DNA of 6,415 nucleotides from DATMNI01 sp035570275 (GTDB taxonomy: Bacteria > Acidobacteriota > Terriglobia > Bryobacterales > Bryobacteraceae): positions 1-6,415 of the forward strand of contig DATMNI010000038.1 in assembly GCA_035570275.1 (NCBI GenBank), written 5' to 3'. This document shows positions 6,342-6,415 of the stretch, in pieces (positions within the stretch are counted from its first letter, which is position 1; every line of letters begins with the position of its first letter). The notes beneath the pieces were generated by a model, which was given only the letters and a program-made list of their open reading frames with translations, was not told the origin of the DNA and searched no databases. Position numbers and translations under genes: made by a program.

Positions 6342-6415
6342 GAAAAGGGAAAGCGGCGCGCGCGAGGGTGCGACGCAAGTAGTCGTCGGGATCGCCGTGC
6401 TGTCGGGGAAACCGC

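Larger units (their letters stand above)
6215..6415. mobile_element. Possible insertion-sequence end (IS21-like?) interrupting the receptor gene
   Basis: From about 6212-6217 the sequence no longer resembles a receptor and shows no convincing gene on either strand to the window end. It starts TGTGCTGCC (6217), has the motif GCGGTCACC (6281-6289) partly repeated as GGCCGTCAC (6314-6322), a perfect hairpin (6288-6308) and CCCCCTGAGGGGG (6329-6341). Non-coding DNA with repeated short motifs near a 5'-TG end resembles the subterminal regions of IS21-family elements, as far as I recall them; no transposase lies within the window to confirm it. The only open frame is a 45-codon minus-strand one ending in TAA at 6278-6280 that enters from the right edge, rich in arginine and of no recognised family. 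A deletion or other rearrangement junction is the alternative. Confidence 0.35.

Noticed and set aside
6278..6415. Minus-strand open frame entering from the right edge as a transposase C-terminus
   Set aside because: 45 codons with no start in view, arginine-rich, crossing the inverted repeats; I recognise no family, so it is only mentioned with the possible element end.
1..6415. CRISPR array, tRNA, rRNA or toxin-antitoxin genes
   Set aside because: No regularly spaced repeats, no cloverleaf with a T-loop GTTCGA-type core, no rRNA signatures and no small paired genes were seen on either strand.

Overview
The window (GC-rich, protein-dense) looks like a chromosomal piece of an Acidobacteriota genome, most likely a Bryobacterales/Solibacter-type organism. 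This rests on two separate Oar-like outer-membrane receptor genes (carboxypeptidase-regulatory-like domain, plug, very large beta-barrel), a family greatly expanded in that phylum, together with a Tat-exported amidohydrolase. The taxonomic call is inference; no rRNA or marker gene is present.

Layout from left to right: (1) the 3' portion of a large Oar-like TonB-dependent receptor gene, running in from outside the window and ending at 3322 (+); (2) a convergent amidohydrolase_2 / lactonase-type metal hydrolase with a twin-arginine signal (4355 down to 3312, -), whose tail overlaps the receptor's 3' end by 11 bp; (3) a 189-bp divergent regulatory region with a 19-bp near-perfect palindrome (4500-4518); (4) an IclR-family regulator (4545-5369, +) with a hairpin terminator candidate on its stop codon; (5) a 271-bp intergenic stretch with a consensus -35 promoter and a long leader; (6) the N-terminal 191 codons of a second Oar-like receptor (5641-6216, +), where receptor homology stops abruptly at an in-frame TAG; (7) about 200 bp of unrelated, repeat-rich DNA to the window end that resembles the end of an insertion sequence.

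Functional reading: the IclR regulator and the divergent hydrolase form a classic regulator-target pair, probably for a sugar-lactone or small carboxylate substrate. The flanking receptors would bring an oligomeric or complexed substrate across the outer membrane, a loose analogue of a polysaccharide-utilisation cluster. The second receptor appears to have been broken, probably by a mobile element, so the module may be partly dead. I see no CRISPR array, tRNA, rRNA or clear defence or biosynthetic system. The most noteworthy items are the truncated receptor with its foreign junction, the palindromic operator candidate and the long leader of the truncated receptor.
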